Below the pieces are notes generated by a model. It saw only the letters and a list, made by a program, of their open reading frames with translations. It searched no databases and was not told the origin of the DNA. Below are positions 1 through 8,906 of a DNA stretch of 64,000 nt, piece after piece. How positions within the stretch are numbered: position 1 is the first letter of the stretch; each line of letters opens with the position of its first letter. The stretch is from Kosakonia sp. SMBL-WEM22. Lineage in GTDB: Bacteria; Pseudomonadota; Gammaproteobacteria; Enterobacterales; Enterobacteriaceae. The stretch lies in assembly GCF_014490785.1 (NCBI RefSeq), contig NZ_CP051488.1, positions 1 through 64,000 of the forward strand, written 5' to 3'. A program made the translations under genes and the position numbers.

Positions 1-1398
1 GTGTCACTTTCGCTTTGGCAGCAGTGTCTTGCCCGATTGCAGGATGAGTTACCAGCCACTGAATTTAGTATGTGGATCCGCCCGTTGCAGGCGGAACTGA
101 GTGACAACACGCTGGCTTTGTATGCGCCAAACCGTTTTGTGCTTGATTGGGTAAGAGACAAATACCTTAATAATATCAACGGCCTGCTTAATGAGTTTTG
201 CGGGGCGGACACGCCACAGCTGCGTTTTGAAGTGGGCGCTCGTCCGGCCAACCAGACAATGAGAGAGCCGGCCACCGTTGCCGCGCCCGCTCAGGCGGAG
301 CAGGTAGTGATTCCGCGCGCTGCGCCTGTTGCTCGTTCAGGTTGGGACAACGTGCCCGCGCCGGCAGAACCGACCTACCGCTCGAACGTCAACGTCAAAC
401 ACACCTTTGACAACTTCGTCGAAGGTAAGTCGAACCAGCTGGCCCGCGCGGCAGCGCGCCAGGTGGCAGATAACCCCGGCGGCGCTTACAACCCGCTCTT
501 TTTATATGGCGGCACGGGGCTCGGTAAAACGCACCTGCTGCACGCGGTGGGTAACGGCATTGTGGCGCGTAAGCCGAATGCCAAAGTGGTGTATATGCAC
601 TCCGAACGCTTTGTCCAGGACATGGTAAAAGCCCTGCAAAACAATGCGATCGAAGAGTTTAAACGCTACTACCGCTCCGTTGACGCCCTGCTGATCGATG
701 ATATTCAATTCTTTGCCAATAAAGAGCGATCCCAGGAGGAGTTCTTCCACACCTTTAACGCCCTGCTGGAAGGCAATCAGCAGATCATTCTTACTTCGGA
801 TCGTTATCCGAAAGAGATCAATGGTGTTGAGGATCGTCTCAAATCCCGCTTCGGCTGGGGGCTGACCGTCGCGATCGAACCGCCGGAACTGGAAACCCGC
901 GTAGCGATCCTGATGAAAAAGGCCGACGAGAACGATATCCGTCTGCCGGGCGAAGTGGCCTTCTTTATTGCCAAGCGCCTGCGCTCCAACGTGCGTGAGC
1001 TGGAAGGGGCACTGAACCGCGTTATCGCCAACGCCAACTTTACCGGGCGTGCCATCACCATTGATTTCGTGCGCGAAGCGCTGCGCGATCTGCTGGCGCT
1101 GCAGGAGAAGCTGGTCACCATCGACAATATTCAGAAGACGGTGGCGGAGTATTACAAGATTAAGGTGGCAGATCTGCTGTCGAAGCGACGCTCCCGTTCC
1201 GTTGCCCGCCCGCGCCAGATGGCGATGGCGCTGGCCAAGGAGCTGACCAACCACAGCCTGCCGGAAATCGGCGATGCCTTTGGCGGCCGTGACCACACCA
1301 CCGTACTGCATGCCTGCCGTAAGATTGAGCAGTTGCGTGAAGAAAGCCATGATATCAAAGAAGATTTTTCCAATTTAATCCGAACTCTCTCTTCGTGA
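1..1398 (+). CDS. dnaA: Chromosomal replication initiator DnaA
   Basis: DnaA binds DnaA boxes at oriC and melts the origin; it also acts as a transcription factor. The protein has 465 residues (E. coli 467) and starts with GTG, as in E. coli. Domain I is at the N-terminus (SLWQQCLARLQDELP), followed by a variable linker at about 85-130. The AAA+ core holds Walker A GGTGLGKTH near residue 170, Walker B LLIDDIQFF near 230, and the box VII arginine in KSRFGWG. The C-terminal DNA-binding domain carries the signature GGRDHTTVLHACRK. dnaN follows after 4 nt, as in the conserved dnaA-dnaN-recF operon. The window starts exactly on the start codon, so the promoter and its DnaA boxes are not visible. 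Confidence 0.99.
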   Translation: MSLSLWQQCLARLQDELPATEFSMWIRPLQAELSDNTLALYAPNRFVLDWVRDKYLNNINGLLNEFCGADTPQLRFEVGARPANQTMREPATVAAPAQAEQVVIPRAAPVARSGWDNVPAPAEPTYRSNVNVKHTFDNFVEGKSNQLARAAARQVADNPGGAYNPLFLYGGTGLGKTHLLHAVGNGIVARKPNAKVVYMHSERFVQDMVKALQNNAIEEFKRYYRSVDALLIDDIQFFANKERSQEEFFHTFNALLEGNQQIILTSDRYPKEINGVEDRLKSRFGWGLTVAIEPPELETRVAILMKKADENDIRLPGEVAFFIAKRLRSNVRELEGALNRVIANANFTGRAITIDFVREALRDLLALQEKLVTIDNIQKTVAEYYKIKVADLLSKRRSRSVARPRQMAMALAKELTNHSLPEIGDAFGGRDHTTVLHACRKIEQLREESHDIKEDFSNLIRTLSS

Positions 1399-1402
1399 CG
1401 CT

Positions 1403-2503
1403 ATGAAATTTACCGTTGAACGTGAACATTTATTAAAGCCGCTGCAACAAGTTAGCGGCCCGCTGGGCGGACGCCCGACGTTGCCTATTCTCGGTAATCT
1501 GCTGCTTCAGGTTACCGACGGCGCGCTCTCGCTGACCGGCACCGATCTTGAAATGGAGATGGTTGCCCGCGTGGCGCTTGTCCAGCCTCATGAACAGGGC
1601 GCGACAACCGTACCGGCACGTAAATTCTTCGACATCTGTCGCGGCCTGCCGGAAGGGGCGGAAATTGCGATGCAGCTGGAGGGTGAGCGCATGCTGATCC
1701 GTTCCGGGCGCAGCCGTTTCTCCCTCTCAACCCTGCCCGCAGCGGATTTCCCTAACCTGGATGACTGGCAAAGCGAAGTGGAGTTCACGCTGCCGCAAGC
1801 CACCATGAAGCGCCTGATCGAAGCGACGCAGTTCTCGATGGCGCACCAGGACGTCCGTTACTACTTAAACGGCATGCTGTTTGAAACCGAAGGTGAAGAG
1901 CTGCGTACCGTCGCTACCGACGGCCACCGTCTTGCCGTCTGCTCGATGCCGATTGGGCAAACATTGCCGAACCATTCGGTGATCGTGCCGCGTAAAGGGG
2001 TGATTGAGCTAATGCGTATGCTCGACGGCGGCGACACGCCGCTGCGCGTGCAGATTGGCAGCAACAACATCCGCGCGCATGTCGGCGATTTTATCTTCAC
2101 CTCGAAGCTGGTTGATGGTCGTTTCCCCGATTATCGCCGCGTATTGCCGAAAAACCCGGACAAAACGCTGGAAGCGGGCTGCGATTCGCTGAAGCAGGCT
2201 TTTGCCCGTGCGGCGATCCTCTCTAACGAGAAGTTCCGCGGTGTGCGCCTCTACGTCAGCGAGAACCAGATCAAAATCACCGCCAACAACCCGGAGCAGG
2301 AAGAGGCGGAAGAGTTTCTCGATGTCACCTACGGCGGCAGCGAAATGGAGATCGGCTTTAACGTCAGCTACGTGCTCGATGTGCTGAACGCGCTGAAGTG
2401 CGAGAACGTGCGCATTCTGCTGACCGACTCCGTCTCCAGCGTGCAGATTGAAGACGCGGCGAGCCAGAGCGCAGCCTACGTCGTTATGCCAATGCGGTTG
2501 TAG
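1403..2503 (+). CDS. dnaN: DNA polymerase III beta subunit (sliding clamp)
   Basis: This is the ring-shaped processivity clamp that tethers DNA polymerase III to DNA. At 366 residues it has the same length as E. coli DnaN. It starts MKFTVEREHLLKPLQQVSGP and ends with the family-typical YVVMPMRL, whose residues line the hydrophobic cleft that binds clamp-interacting peptides. It lies 4 nt after dnaA, so translational coupling is likely. In E. coli recF follows almost directly. Here 138 bp containing a palindromic element separate the two genes. Confidence 0.99.
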   Translation: MKFTVEREHLLKPLQQVSGPLGGRPTLPILGNLLLQVTDGALSLTGTDLEMEMVARVALVQPHEQGATTVPARKFFDICRGLPEGAEIAMQLEGERMLIRSGRSRFSLSTLPAADFPNLDDWQSEVEFTLPQATMKRLIEATQFSMAHQDVRYYLNGMLFETEGEELRTVATDGHRLAVCSMPIGQTLPNHSVIVPRKGVIELMRMLDGGDTPLRVQIGSNNIRAHVGDFIFTSKLVDGRFPDYRRVLPKNPDKTLEAGCDSLKQAFARAAILSNEKFRGVRLYVSENQIKITANNPEQEEAEEFLDVTYGGSEMEIGFNVSYVLDVLNALKCENVRILLTDSVSSVQIEDAASQSAAYVVMPMRL

Positions 2504-2521
2504 AAAATAGCGGGCTACCTT

Positions 2522-2605
2522 TCTGGTTACTCTGGCTTCGGGCAGCGCTCGCAATCTTCACGTACTTCAGTACGCTCCGGTTGCTCTGTGCTGGCCGTAA
2601 CCAGA
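2522..2605. repeat. Imperfect palindromic repeat element between dnaN and recF
   Basis: The dnaN-recF gap holds one long interrupted palindrome. The outer arms are TCTGGTTAC (2522-2530) and GTAACCAGA (2597-2605). The apex is CGTAC-TTCA-GTACG (2561-2574). Between them the arms pair imperfectly (CAGC and GCAA blocks match). The form resembles the small intergenic palindromes scattered through enterobacterial genomes, but I cannot assign it to a named family. No second copy was noticed in this window. It has no T-tract and is not an obvious terminator. It could fold in the dnaN-recF transcript and affect processing or RecF expression. Confidence 0.6.
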
Positions 2606-2641
2606 TTAACTGCGACGATACGCCCTGGTAATGAGTGAATC

Positions 2642-3715
2642 ATGTCGCTAACCCGCTTACTGATTAAAGATTTCCGCAATATCGAAAGCGCGGATCTCGC
2701 GCTCTCCCCTGGCTTTAACTTTCTGGTGGGTGCTAACGGCAGCGGGAAAACCAGCGTGCTGGAGGCGATCTACACCCTTGGGCATGGTCGGGCGTTTCGC
2801 AGCCTGCAAATTGGTCGCGTTATTCGCCATGAGCAGGAGGCATTTACCCTGCACGGGCGTTTGCAGGGTGAATCGCGCGAAATCGCCATTGGCCTGACCA
2901 AAGATAAGCTCGGCGACAGCAAAGTGCGCATCGACGGCACCGACGGTCATAAAGTGGCCGAGCTGGCGCTGCTAATGCCGATGCAGCTGATTACTCCTGA
3001 AGGGTTTACCTTACTCAACGGCGGCCCGAAATACCGTCGGGCCTTTCTCGACTGGGGATGCTTTCACAACGAAAGCGGCTTTTTTACCGCCTGGAGCAAC
3101 CTCAAGCGCCTGTTAAAACAGCGCAACGCCGCCTTACGACAGGTGACTCAATACAGTCAGCTGCGTCCGTGGGACAAAGAGCTGGTGCCGCTCGCCGAGC
3201 AGATCAGCCGCTGGCGCGCAGAGTACAGCGCTGCTATCGCAGAAGATATGGCCGACACCTGCCGGCAGTTCTTACCGGAATTTTCCCTGACCTTCTCTTT
3301 CCAGCGCGGCTGGGAGAAAGAGACCGATTATGAAGAGGTGCTGGCGCGCAGTTTCGAGCGCGACCGCATGCTCACTTACACCGCGCACGGCCCGCATAAA
3401 GCGGATTTCCGCATTCGTGCGGATGGCGCGCCCGTTGAAGACACCCTTTCGCGCGGGCAGTTAAAACTCCTGATGTGCGCGCTGCGCCTGGCGCAGGGGG
3501 AGTTCTTAACCCGTGAAAGCGGGCGACGCTGTTTATACCTGATAGATGATTTTGCCTCGGAGCTTGATGACGAAAAGCGCGGGCTGTTAGCCAGCCGGTT
3601 AAAAGCCACCCAGTCACAGGTTTTCGTCAGCGCCATCAGCGCTGAACACGTTATGGACATGTCGGACAAAAATTCGAAGATGTTCACCGTGGAAAAGGGT
3701 AAAATAGCCGATTAA
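2642..3715 (+). CDS. recF: DNA replication and repair protein RecF
   Basis: RecF is an SMC-like ATPase that works with RecO and RecR to load RecA at single-strand gaps. The 357 residues match the E. coli length. The protein starts MSLTRLLIKDFRNIESADL and has Walker A GANGSGKTS near residue 30. The ABC-type signature is in TLSRGQLKLLMCALRLAQGE, and Walker B is LYLIDDFASELD near 300. It belongs to the dnaA operon but is separated from dnaN by 138 bp with a palindrome. gyrB starts 28 nt after its stop codon. Confidence 0.98.
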   Translation: MSLTRLLIKDFRNIESADLALSPGFNFLVGANGSGKTSVLEAIYTLGHGRAFRSLQIGRVIRHEQEAFTLHGRLQGESREIAIGLTKDKLGDSKVRIDGTDGHKVAELALLMPMQLITPEGFTLLNGGPKYRRAFLDWGCFHNESGFFTAWSNLKRLLKQRNAALRQVTQYSQLRPWDKELVPLAEQISRWRAEYSAAIAEDMADTCRQFLPEFSLTFSFQRGWEKETDYEEVLARSFERDRMLTYTAHGPHKADFRIRADGAPVEDTLSRGQLKLLMCALRLAQGEFLTRESGRRCLYLIDDFASELDDEKRGLLASRLKATQSQVFVSAISAEHVMDMSDKNSKMFTVEKGKIAD

Positions 3716-3743
3716 CCCAAGTTGAAATGAGCGAGAAACGTTG

Positions 3744-6158
3744 ATGTCGAATTCTTATGACTCCTCCAGTATCAAAGTCCTCAAAGGGCTGGATGCAGTG
3801 CGTAAGCGCCCGGGTATGTATATCGGCGATACGGATGACGGCACCGGTCTGCACCACATGGTATTCGAGGTAGTAGATAACGCTATCGACGAAGCGCTCG
3901 CAGGGTACTGTAAAGACATTATCGTCACCATTCACAGCGATAACTCTGTCTCCGTACAGGATGATGGCCGTGGTATTCCGACCGGCATTCACCCGGAAGA
4001 GGGTGTTTCCGCCGCGGAAGTGATCATGACCGTACTGCATGCGGGCGGTAAGTTCGACGATAACTCCTATAAAGTCTCCGGCGGTCTGCACGGCGTTGGC
4101 GTTTCAGTGGTCAACGCCCTGTCGCAGAAACTGGAGCTGGTTATCCAGCGCGATAACAAAGTTCACCGTCAGATCTACACCCACGGCGTGCCGCAGGCTC
4201 CGCTGGAAGTGACGGGCGAAACGGAAAAAACCGGTACCATGGTGCGTTTCTGGCCGAGCTACGAAACCTTCACCAATGTTATTGAATTTGAATATGAAAT
4301 TCTGGCGAAACGCCTGCGTGAGCTCTCCTTCCTGAACTCCGGCGTGTCGATTCGCCTGCGCGACAAGCGCGACGGCAAAGAGGACCACTTCCACTACGAA
4401 GGCGGCATCAAGGCGTTTGTTGAGTACCTCAACAAAAACAAAACGCCAATCCACCCGAATATCTTCTACTTCTCCACCGAAAAAGATGGTATCGGCGTCG
4501 AAGTTGCGCTGCAGTGGAACGACGGCTTCCAGGAAAATATCTACTGCTTTACCAACAACATTCCGCAGCGCGATGGCGGTACCCACCTTGCAGGCTTCCG
4601 CGCGGCGATGACCCGTACGCTGAATGCCTACATGGACAAAGAGGGCTACAGCAAGAAAGCCAAAGTCAGCGCCACCGGTGATGATGCCCGTGAAGGCTTG
4701 ATTGCGGTGGTGTCGGTAAAAGTGCCGGACCCGAAATTCTCCTCGCAGACCAAAGATAAGCTGGTCTCCTCTGAGGTGAAATCGGCGGTAGAGCAGCAGA
4801 TGAATGAACTGCTGGCCGAATACCTGCTGGAAAACCCGGGCGATGCGAAGATTGTCGTCGGCAAAATCATTGACGCTGCGCGTGCCCGTGAAGCGGCGCG
4901 TAAAGCGCGTGAAATGACCCGTCGTAAAGGCGCGCTCGATCTGGCCGGTCTGCCCGGCAAACTGGCGGATTGCCAGGAGCGTGACCCGGCGCTGTCCGAA
5001 CTCTACTTAGTGGAAGGGGACTCGGCGGGCGGTTCTGCAAAACAGGGCCGTAACCGTAAGAACCAGGCAATCCTGCCGTTGAAAGGTAAAATCCTCAACG
5101 TCGAGAAAGCGCGTTTCGACAAGATGCTCTCCTCTCAGGAAGTGGCGACGCTTATCACTGCGCTCGGCTGCGGCATCGGTCGTGACGAGTACAACCCGGA
5201 TAAACTGCGCTACCACAGCATCATCATCATGACCGATGCGGACGTCGATGGTTCGCACATCCGTACGCTGCTGTTGACCTTCTTCTACCGTCAGATGCCG
5301 GAAATCGTTGAGCGTGGCCACGTCTACATCGCGCAGCCGCCGCTCTACAAAGTGAAGAAAGGCAAGCAGGAGCAGTACATCAAGGATGACGAGGCGATGG
5401 ATCAGTATCAGATCTCCATCGCGCTCGATGGCGCAACGCTGCACACCACCGAAGGCGCGCCTGCGCTGCAGGGTGAAGCGCTGGAGAAAATGGTGTCCGA
5501 ATACAATGCTGCGCAGAAGATGATTGGCCGCATGGAGCGCCGCTTCCCGCGCGCGCTGCTGAAAGAGCTGGTCTATCAGCCGACGCTGGCAGAAGCGGAT
5601 CTCGCCGATGAGCGAACCGTTACGCAGTGGGTCTCTCAGCTGATTACCGTGCTGAATGAGAACGAAGCCCACGGCAGCACCTGGAAATATGATGTCCGGG
5701 TGAACAGCGCGCTGAGCCAGTTCGAGCCGATTATTCGCGTGCGCACGCACGGCGTGGATACCGACTATCCGCTCGATCACGAGTTTGTGACCGGCGGCGA
5801 ATACCGTCGTCTCTGCACGCTCGGCGAGAAGCTGCGCGGCCTGATTGAAGAAGATGCCTTTATCGAGCGCGGCGAGCGCCGCCAGCCGGTGACCAGCTTC
5901 GAGCAGGCGCTGGAGTGGCTGGTGAAAGAGTCGCGTCGCGGTCTCTCCATTCAGCGTTATAAAGGCCTCGGCGAGATGAACCCGGATCAGCTGTGGGAAA
6001 CCACCATGGACCCGGAAAGCCGCCGCATGCTGCGCGTTACCGTGAAAGATGCGATCGCTGCCGATCAGCTCTTCACTACCTTAATGGGCGATGCCGTTGA
6101 ACCGCGCCGCGCCTTTATCGAAGAGAACGCCCTGAAAGCGGCGAATATCGATATCTAA
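3744..6158 (+). CDS. gyrB: DNA gyrase subunit B
   Basis: GyrB is the ATPase subunit of gyrase, which introduces negative supercoils together with GyrA. The ATG at 3744 gives 804 residues, the E. coli length; the in-frame TTG just before it is unlikely to be used. The GHKL ATPase domain shows EVVDNAIDEALAG, DDGRGIPTG and GGLHGVGVSVVNALS. The TOPRIM domain shows YLVEGDSAGGSAKQGRN and MTDADVDGSHI. The positions linked to quinolone resistance (Asp in EGDSAGG, Lys in QGRNRKNQ) look wild type. Residues 560-690 are the most diverged from E. coli, which is normal for the enterobacterial insert. A strong terminator follows. Confidence 0.99.
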   Translation: MSNSYDSSSIKVLKGLDAVRKRPGMYIGDTDDGTGLHHMVFEVVDNAIDEALAGYCKDIIVTIHSDNSVSVQDDGRGIPTGIHPEEGVSAAEVIMTVLHAGGKFDDNSYKVSGGLHGVGVSVVNALSQKLELVIQRDNKVHRQIYTHGVPQAPLEVTGETEKTGTMVRFWPSYETFTNVIEFEYEILAKRLRELSFLNSGVSIRLRDKRDGKEDHFHYEGGIKAFVEYLNKNKTPIHPNIFYFSTEKDGIGVEVALQWNDGFQENIYCFTNNIPQRDGGTHLAGFRAAMTRTLNAYMDKEGYSKKAKVSATGDDAREGLIAVVSVKVPDPKFSSQTKDKLVSSEVKSAVEQQMNELLAEYLLENPGDAKIVVGKIIDAARAREAARKAREMTRRKGALDLAGLPGKLADCQERDPALSELYLVEGDSAGGSAKQGRNRKNQAILPLKGKILNVEKARFDKMLSSQEVATLITALGCGIGRDEYNPDKLRYHSIIIMTDADVDGSHIRTLLLTFFYRQMPEIVERGHVYIAQPPLYKVKKGKQEQYIKDDEAMDQYQISIALDGATLHTTEGAPALQGEALEKMVSEYNAAQKMIGRMERRFPRALLKELVYQPTLAEADLADERTVTQWVSQLITVLNENEAHGSTWKYDVRVNSALSQFEPIIRVRTHGVDTDYPLDHEFVTGGEYRRLCTLGEKLRGLIEEDAFIERGERRQPVTSFEQALEWLVKESRRGLSIQRYKGLGEMNPDQLWETTMDPESRRMLRVTVKDAIAADQLFTTLMGDAVEPRRAFIEENALKAANIDI

Positions 6159-6173
6159 GGTAATCCTGCATCA

Positions 6174-6200
6174 AAAGGGGGATGCCGTATCCCCCTTTCT
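6174..6200 (+). terminator. Rho-independent terminator after gyrB
   Basis: A perfect 10-bp stem, AAAGGGGGAT and ATCCCCCTTT, encloses the loop GCCGT and runs into pyrimidine-rich sequence. It lies 15 nt after the gyrB stop and ends the dnaA-gyrB transcription block. Confidence 0.85.
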
Positions 6201-6285
6201 CTCCCCCTTTTCTCCCCGGCGCGCTGCTGTTTTTTGAGCGGAATCGCGTTAGCATGAGGTCAAACACTTCTCATCTGGGGATCTC

Positions 6286-7098
6286 ATGGCTATCAAACTC
6301 ATTGCAATCGATATGGACGGCACGCTGCTGCTGCCCGACCACACTATCTCTCCTGCGGTAAAAAATGCGATTGCCGCCGCGCGCGAACGCGGCATCAATG
6401 TTGTGCTGACCACCGGACGCCCTTACGCGGGTGTACATAGCTATATGAAAGAGCTGCATATGGAGCGGGAAGGTGACTACTGCATTACCTATAACGGCGC
6501 GCTGGTGCAGAACGCCAGCGACGGCAGTACCGTAGCGCAAACCACGCTGAGCTATGACGATTACCGTTATCTGGAACAACTCTCCCGCGAGGTCGGCTCG
6601 CACTTCCACGCACTGGATCGCAACACGCTCTACACCGCAAACCGCGATATCAGCCCTTATACCGTGCATGAATCCTTTGTGGCGACCATTCCGCTGGTCT
6701 TCTGTGAAGCGGAGAAGATGGACCCGCAGACTCAGTTCCTGAAAGTGATGATGATTGATGAGCCGACGATCCTCGACCAGGCGATCGCCCGCATTCCGCA
6801 GGAGGTGAAAGAGAAGTACACGGTGCTGAAAAGCGCGCCCTACTTCCTGGAAATCCTGCATAAAAGCGTCACTAAAGGTACCGGCGTCAAAGCCCTTGCT
6901 GATGTGTTAAACATCAAGCCGGAAGAGATTATGGCGATTGGCGATCAGGAGAACGATATCGCCATGATTGAGTTCGCAGGCGTTGGCGTGGCGATGGAAA
7001 ACGCCATTCCGTCGGTGAAAGAGGCAGCAGATTTTGTCACCAAAACCAACCTCGAAGATGGCGTTGCTTACGCCATTGAGAAGTTCGCCCTCAACTAA
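6286..7098 (+). CDS. yidA: HAD-superfamily sugar phosphatase YidA
   Basis: This is a 270-residue Cof-type HAD phosphatase matching E. coli YidA, which dephosphorylates sugar phosphates such as erythrose-4-phosphate and mannose-1-phosphate. Motif I is IAIDMDGTLL with the nucleophile Asp9 and the acid/base Asp11. Motif II is the Thr in VVLTTGRP. The conserved Lys lies in KSVTKGTGV, and motif IV is AIGDQENDIAMIE near 216-228. The type II cap domain spans about 85-200. An SD-like GGGGATC precedes the ATG. In E. coli yidB lies between gyrB and yidA; it is absent here. Confidence 0.96.
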   Translation: MAIKLIAIDMDGTLLLPDHTISPAVKNAIAAARERGINVVLTTGRPYAGVHSYMKELHMEREGDYCITYNGALVQNASDGSTVAQTTLSYDDYRYLEQLSREVGSHFHALDRNTLYTANRDISPYTVHESFVATIPLVFCEAEKMDPQTQFLKVMMIDEPTILDQAIARIPQEVKEKYTVLKSAPYFLEILHKSVTKGTGVKALADVLNIKPEEIMAIGDQENDIAMIEFAGVGVAMENAIPSVKEAADFVTKTNLEDGVAYAIEKFALN

Positions 7099-7118
7099 GC
7101 CCCTCGCACTCTTCCTGA

Positions 7119-7143
7119 CCCGCGCTCTGCGCGGGTTTTTTTT
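7119..7143 (+). terminator. Rho-independent terminator after yidA
   Basis: The stem CCCGCGC/GCGCGGG has the loop TCT and is followed by a run of eight T. It lies 20 nt after the yidA stop codon. Confidence 0.93.
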
Positions 7144-7201
7144 ACCCCGCGCGCCGTTCTGATAACAATTTGCTTACCAATTGTCGTTTTTGTGATCCAA
7201 A

Positions 7202-7233
7202 TTGTAGTACAACACAAAGTGATTGTACTACGA
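7202..7233. promoter_or_regulatory. Paired DgoR operators upstream of the dgo operon
   Basis: Two 11-bp sites fit the FadR-type GntR pattern TNGTANTACNA: TTGTAGTACAA (7202-7212, a perfect palindrome) and TTGTACTACGA (7223-7233). Their centres are 21 bp apart, two helical turns, so both face the same side of the helix. E. coli DgoR represses dgo through two such inverted repeats and is released by D-galactonate. The sites lie about 110-140 bp before dgoR, where the promoter would be expected. Confidence 0.8.
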
Positions 7234-7341
7234 TTGCGACATCTCTTGCGGTGAAGTCAGCATATTTGTACTTCAATGTTGAGGGAAATTGCGGCAGAGG
7301 CGATAAAGTAGTGGCAGAGAAACCGTTGCTAAGGACGCGTT

Positions 7342-8031
7342 ATGACCATGAATAAAACCGACCGCATTATCGTCTCACTGGGCCGCCAGATTATTAGCGG
7401 TAAATATGTCCCCGGCTCGGCGTTACCCGCCGAAGCTGAGCTGTGCGAAGAGTTTGAAACCTCGCGCAACATCATCCGCGAGGTCTATCGGGCGCTGATG
7501 GCAAAGCGGCTGATTGAAATGAAGCGTTATCGCGGCGCGTTTGTCGCCCCGCGTAACCAGTGGAACTACCTCGACACCGAGGTGCTGCAATGGGTGCTGG
7601 AGCACGACTACGACCCGCGCTTAATCAGCGCGATGAGCGAAGTGCGAAATCTGGTGGAACCGGCCATCGCCCGCTGGGCGGCGGAGCGCGCTACCTCCAG
7701 CGACCTGGCGAATATTGAGTCGGCGCTCAACGACATGATCGCCAACAACCAGGATCGGGACGCCTTTAACGAGGCCGATATCCGCTACCACGAAGCGGTG
7801 TTGCAATCGGTACACAACCCGGTGCTGCAACAGTTGAGTGTGGCGATTAGCTCACTGCAACGGGCGGTATTTGAACGAACCTGGATGGGGGATGAGGCGA
7901 ACATGCCGAAAACCCTGCAAGAACATAAGGCGCTGTTCGATGCGATCCGGCATCAGGACAGCACAGCGGCAGAGCAGGCGGCGCTCACCATGATCGCCAG
8001 CTCAACACGAAGGTTGAAGGAAATTACATGA
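7342..8031 (+). CDS. dgoR: GntR-family repressor of D-galactonate catabolism DgoR
   Basis: This transcriptional repressor of the dgo operon responds to D-galactonate. At 229 residues it has the E. coli length and is nearly identical to E. coli DgoR. The N-terminal winged helix (about 5-75) includes PAEAELCEEFETSRNIIREV. The FCD effector domain (about 90-220) includes the metal-binding His residues in DIRYHEAVLQS and LQEHKALFDAI. An AAGGACG SD precedes the ATG. It is the first gene of dgoRKADT and overlaps dgoK by 4 nt. Autoregulation through the operators at 7202-7233 is expected. Confidence 0.96.
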   Translation: MTMNKTDRIIVSLGRQIISGKYVPGSALPAEAELCEEFETSRNIIREVYRALMAKRLIEMKRYRGAFVAPRNQWNYLDTEVLQWVLEHDYDPRLISAMSEVRNLVEPAIARWAAERATSSDLANIESALNDMIANNQDRDAFNEADIRYHEAVLQSVHNPVLQQLSVAISSLQRAVFERTWMGDEANMPKTLQEHKALFDAIRHQDSTAAEQAALTMIASSTRRLKEIT

Positions 8032-8906
8032 CAGCTCGCTACATCGCAATCGACTGGGGATCCACCAACTTACGCGCCTGGCACTTTCAGGATGGCGTTT
8101 GCCTGGAGAGCAGGCACTCTGAGGCGGGTGTAACCCGACTTAACGGCCGATCCCCCGAAGCGGTGTTAGCAGAAGTGACTGAGGGCTGGAGCAGCGACAC
8201 CACGCCGGTGGTAATGGCGGGCATGGTCGGCAGTAACGCGGGCTGGAAAATTGCCCCCTATCTGCCCTGCCCGACTTCGCTGGATGGCATCGGCGAGCAG
8301 CTCACCCAAGTGAAAGAGAATGTCTGGATCATCCCCGGCCTGTGCGTCTCCAGCGATGACAATCACAACGTGATGCGCGGCGAAGAGACCCAACTGCTCG
8401 GTGCCAGCGCGCTTGCCCCCGCTGCGTTGTATGTGATGCCCGGCACCCACTGCAAATGGGTCGAGGCTGATAGCCAGCAGATCCGTGATTTCCGCACCGT
8501 AATGACCGGTGAACTGCATCATCTCCTGCTGCGCCACTCGCTGGTGGGCGCAGGGTTGCCGGAGCAAACCGCCAGTGATGATGCCTTCGACGCAGGCCTG
8601 ACGCGCGGCCTCGCGTCACCTGAGATCCTGCCGCAGCTTTTTGAAGTTCGCGCCGCCCATGTGCTGGGCACCCTTGCGCGCGAACAGGTGAGCGAATTCC
8701 TTTCGGGCCTGCTGATTGGCGGTGAGGTGGCGACCATGCACGCCCGCTTCGCCGGTTCGCAGGCAATCACGCTGGTCGCCAGCCCGTCCCTCTCTGCCCG
8801 TTATCAGCGCGCATTTCGCGCCATCGGGCGGGCGGTAAACACGCTGGATGGCGACACGGCATTTCAGGCAGGTATCAGGAGGATTGCCCATGCAGTGGCA
8901 AACTAA
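8028..8906 (+). CDS. dgoK: 2-dehydro-3-deoxygalactonokinase DgoK
   Basis: DgoK phosphorylates 2-keto-3-deoxygalactonate with ATP to the 6-phosphate, the second step of D-galactonate breakdown. The 292 residues match the family length. The N-terminal IAIDWGSTNLRAWHF is the ASKHA-type phosphate-binding loop. YVMPGTHCKWVE near 142 and the C-terminal LIGGEVATMHA are also typical. It starts within the ATGA overlap with dgoR and overlaps the start of dgoA by 17 nt, indicating tight translational coupling. Confidence 0.95.
   Translation: MTARYIAIDWGSTNLRAWHFQDGVCLESRHSEAGVTRLNGRSPEAVLAEVTEGWSSDTTPVVMAGMVGSNAGWKIAPYLPCPTSLDGIGEQLTQVKENVWIIPGLCVSSDDNHNVMRGEETQLLGASALAPAALYVMPGTHCKWVEADSQQIRDFRTVMTGELHHLLLRHSLVGAGLPEQTASDDAFDAGLTRGLASPEILPQLFEVRAAHVLGTLAREQVSEFLSGLLIGGEVATMHARFAGSQAITLVASPSLSARYQRAFRAIGRAVNTLDGDTAFQAGIRRIAHAVAN

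Noticed and set aside
7170..7355. 61-codon ORF before dgoR
   Set aside because: It covers the DgoR operators and promoter region and has no SD or homology.
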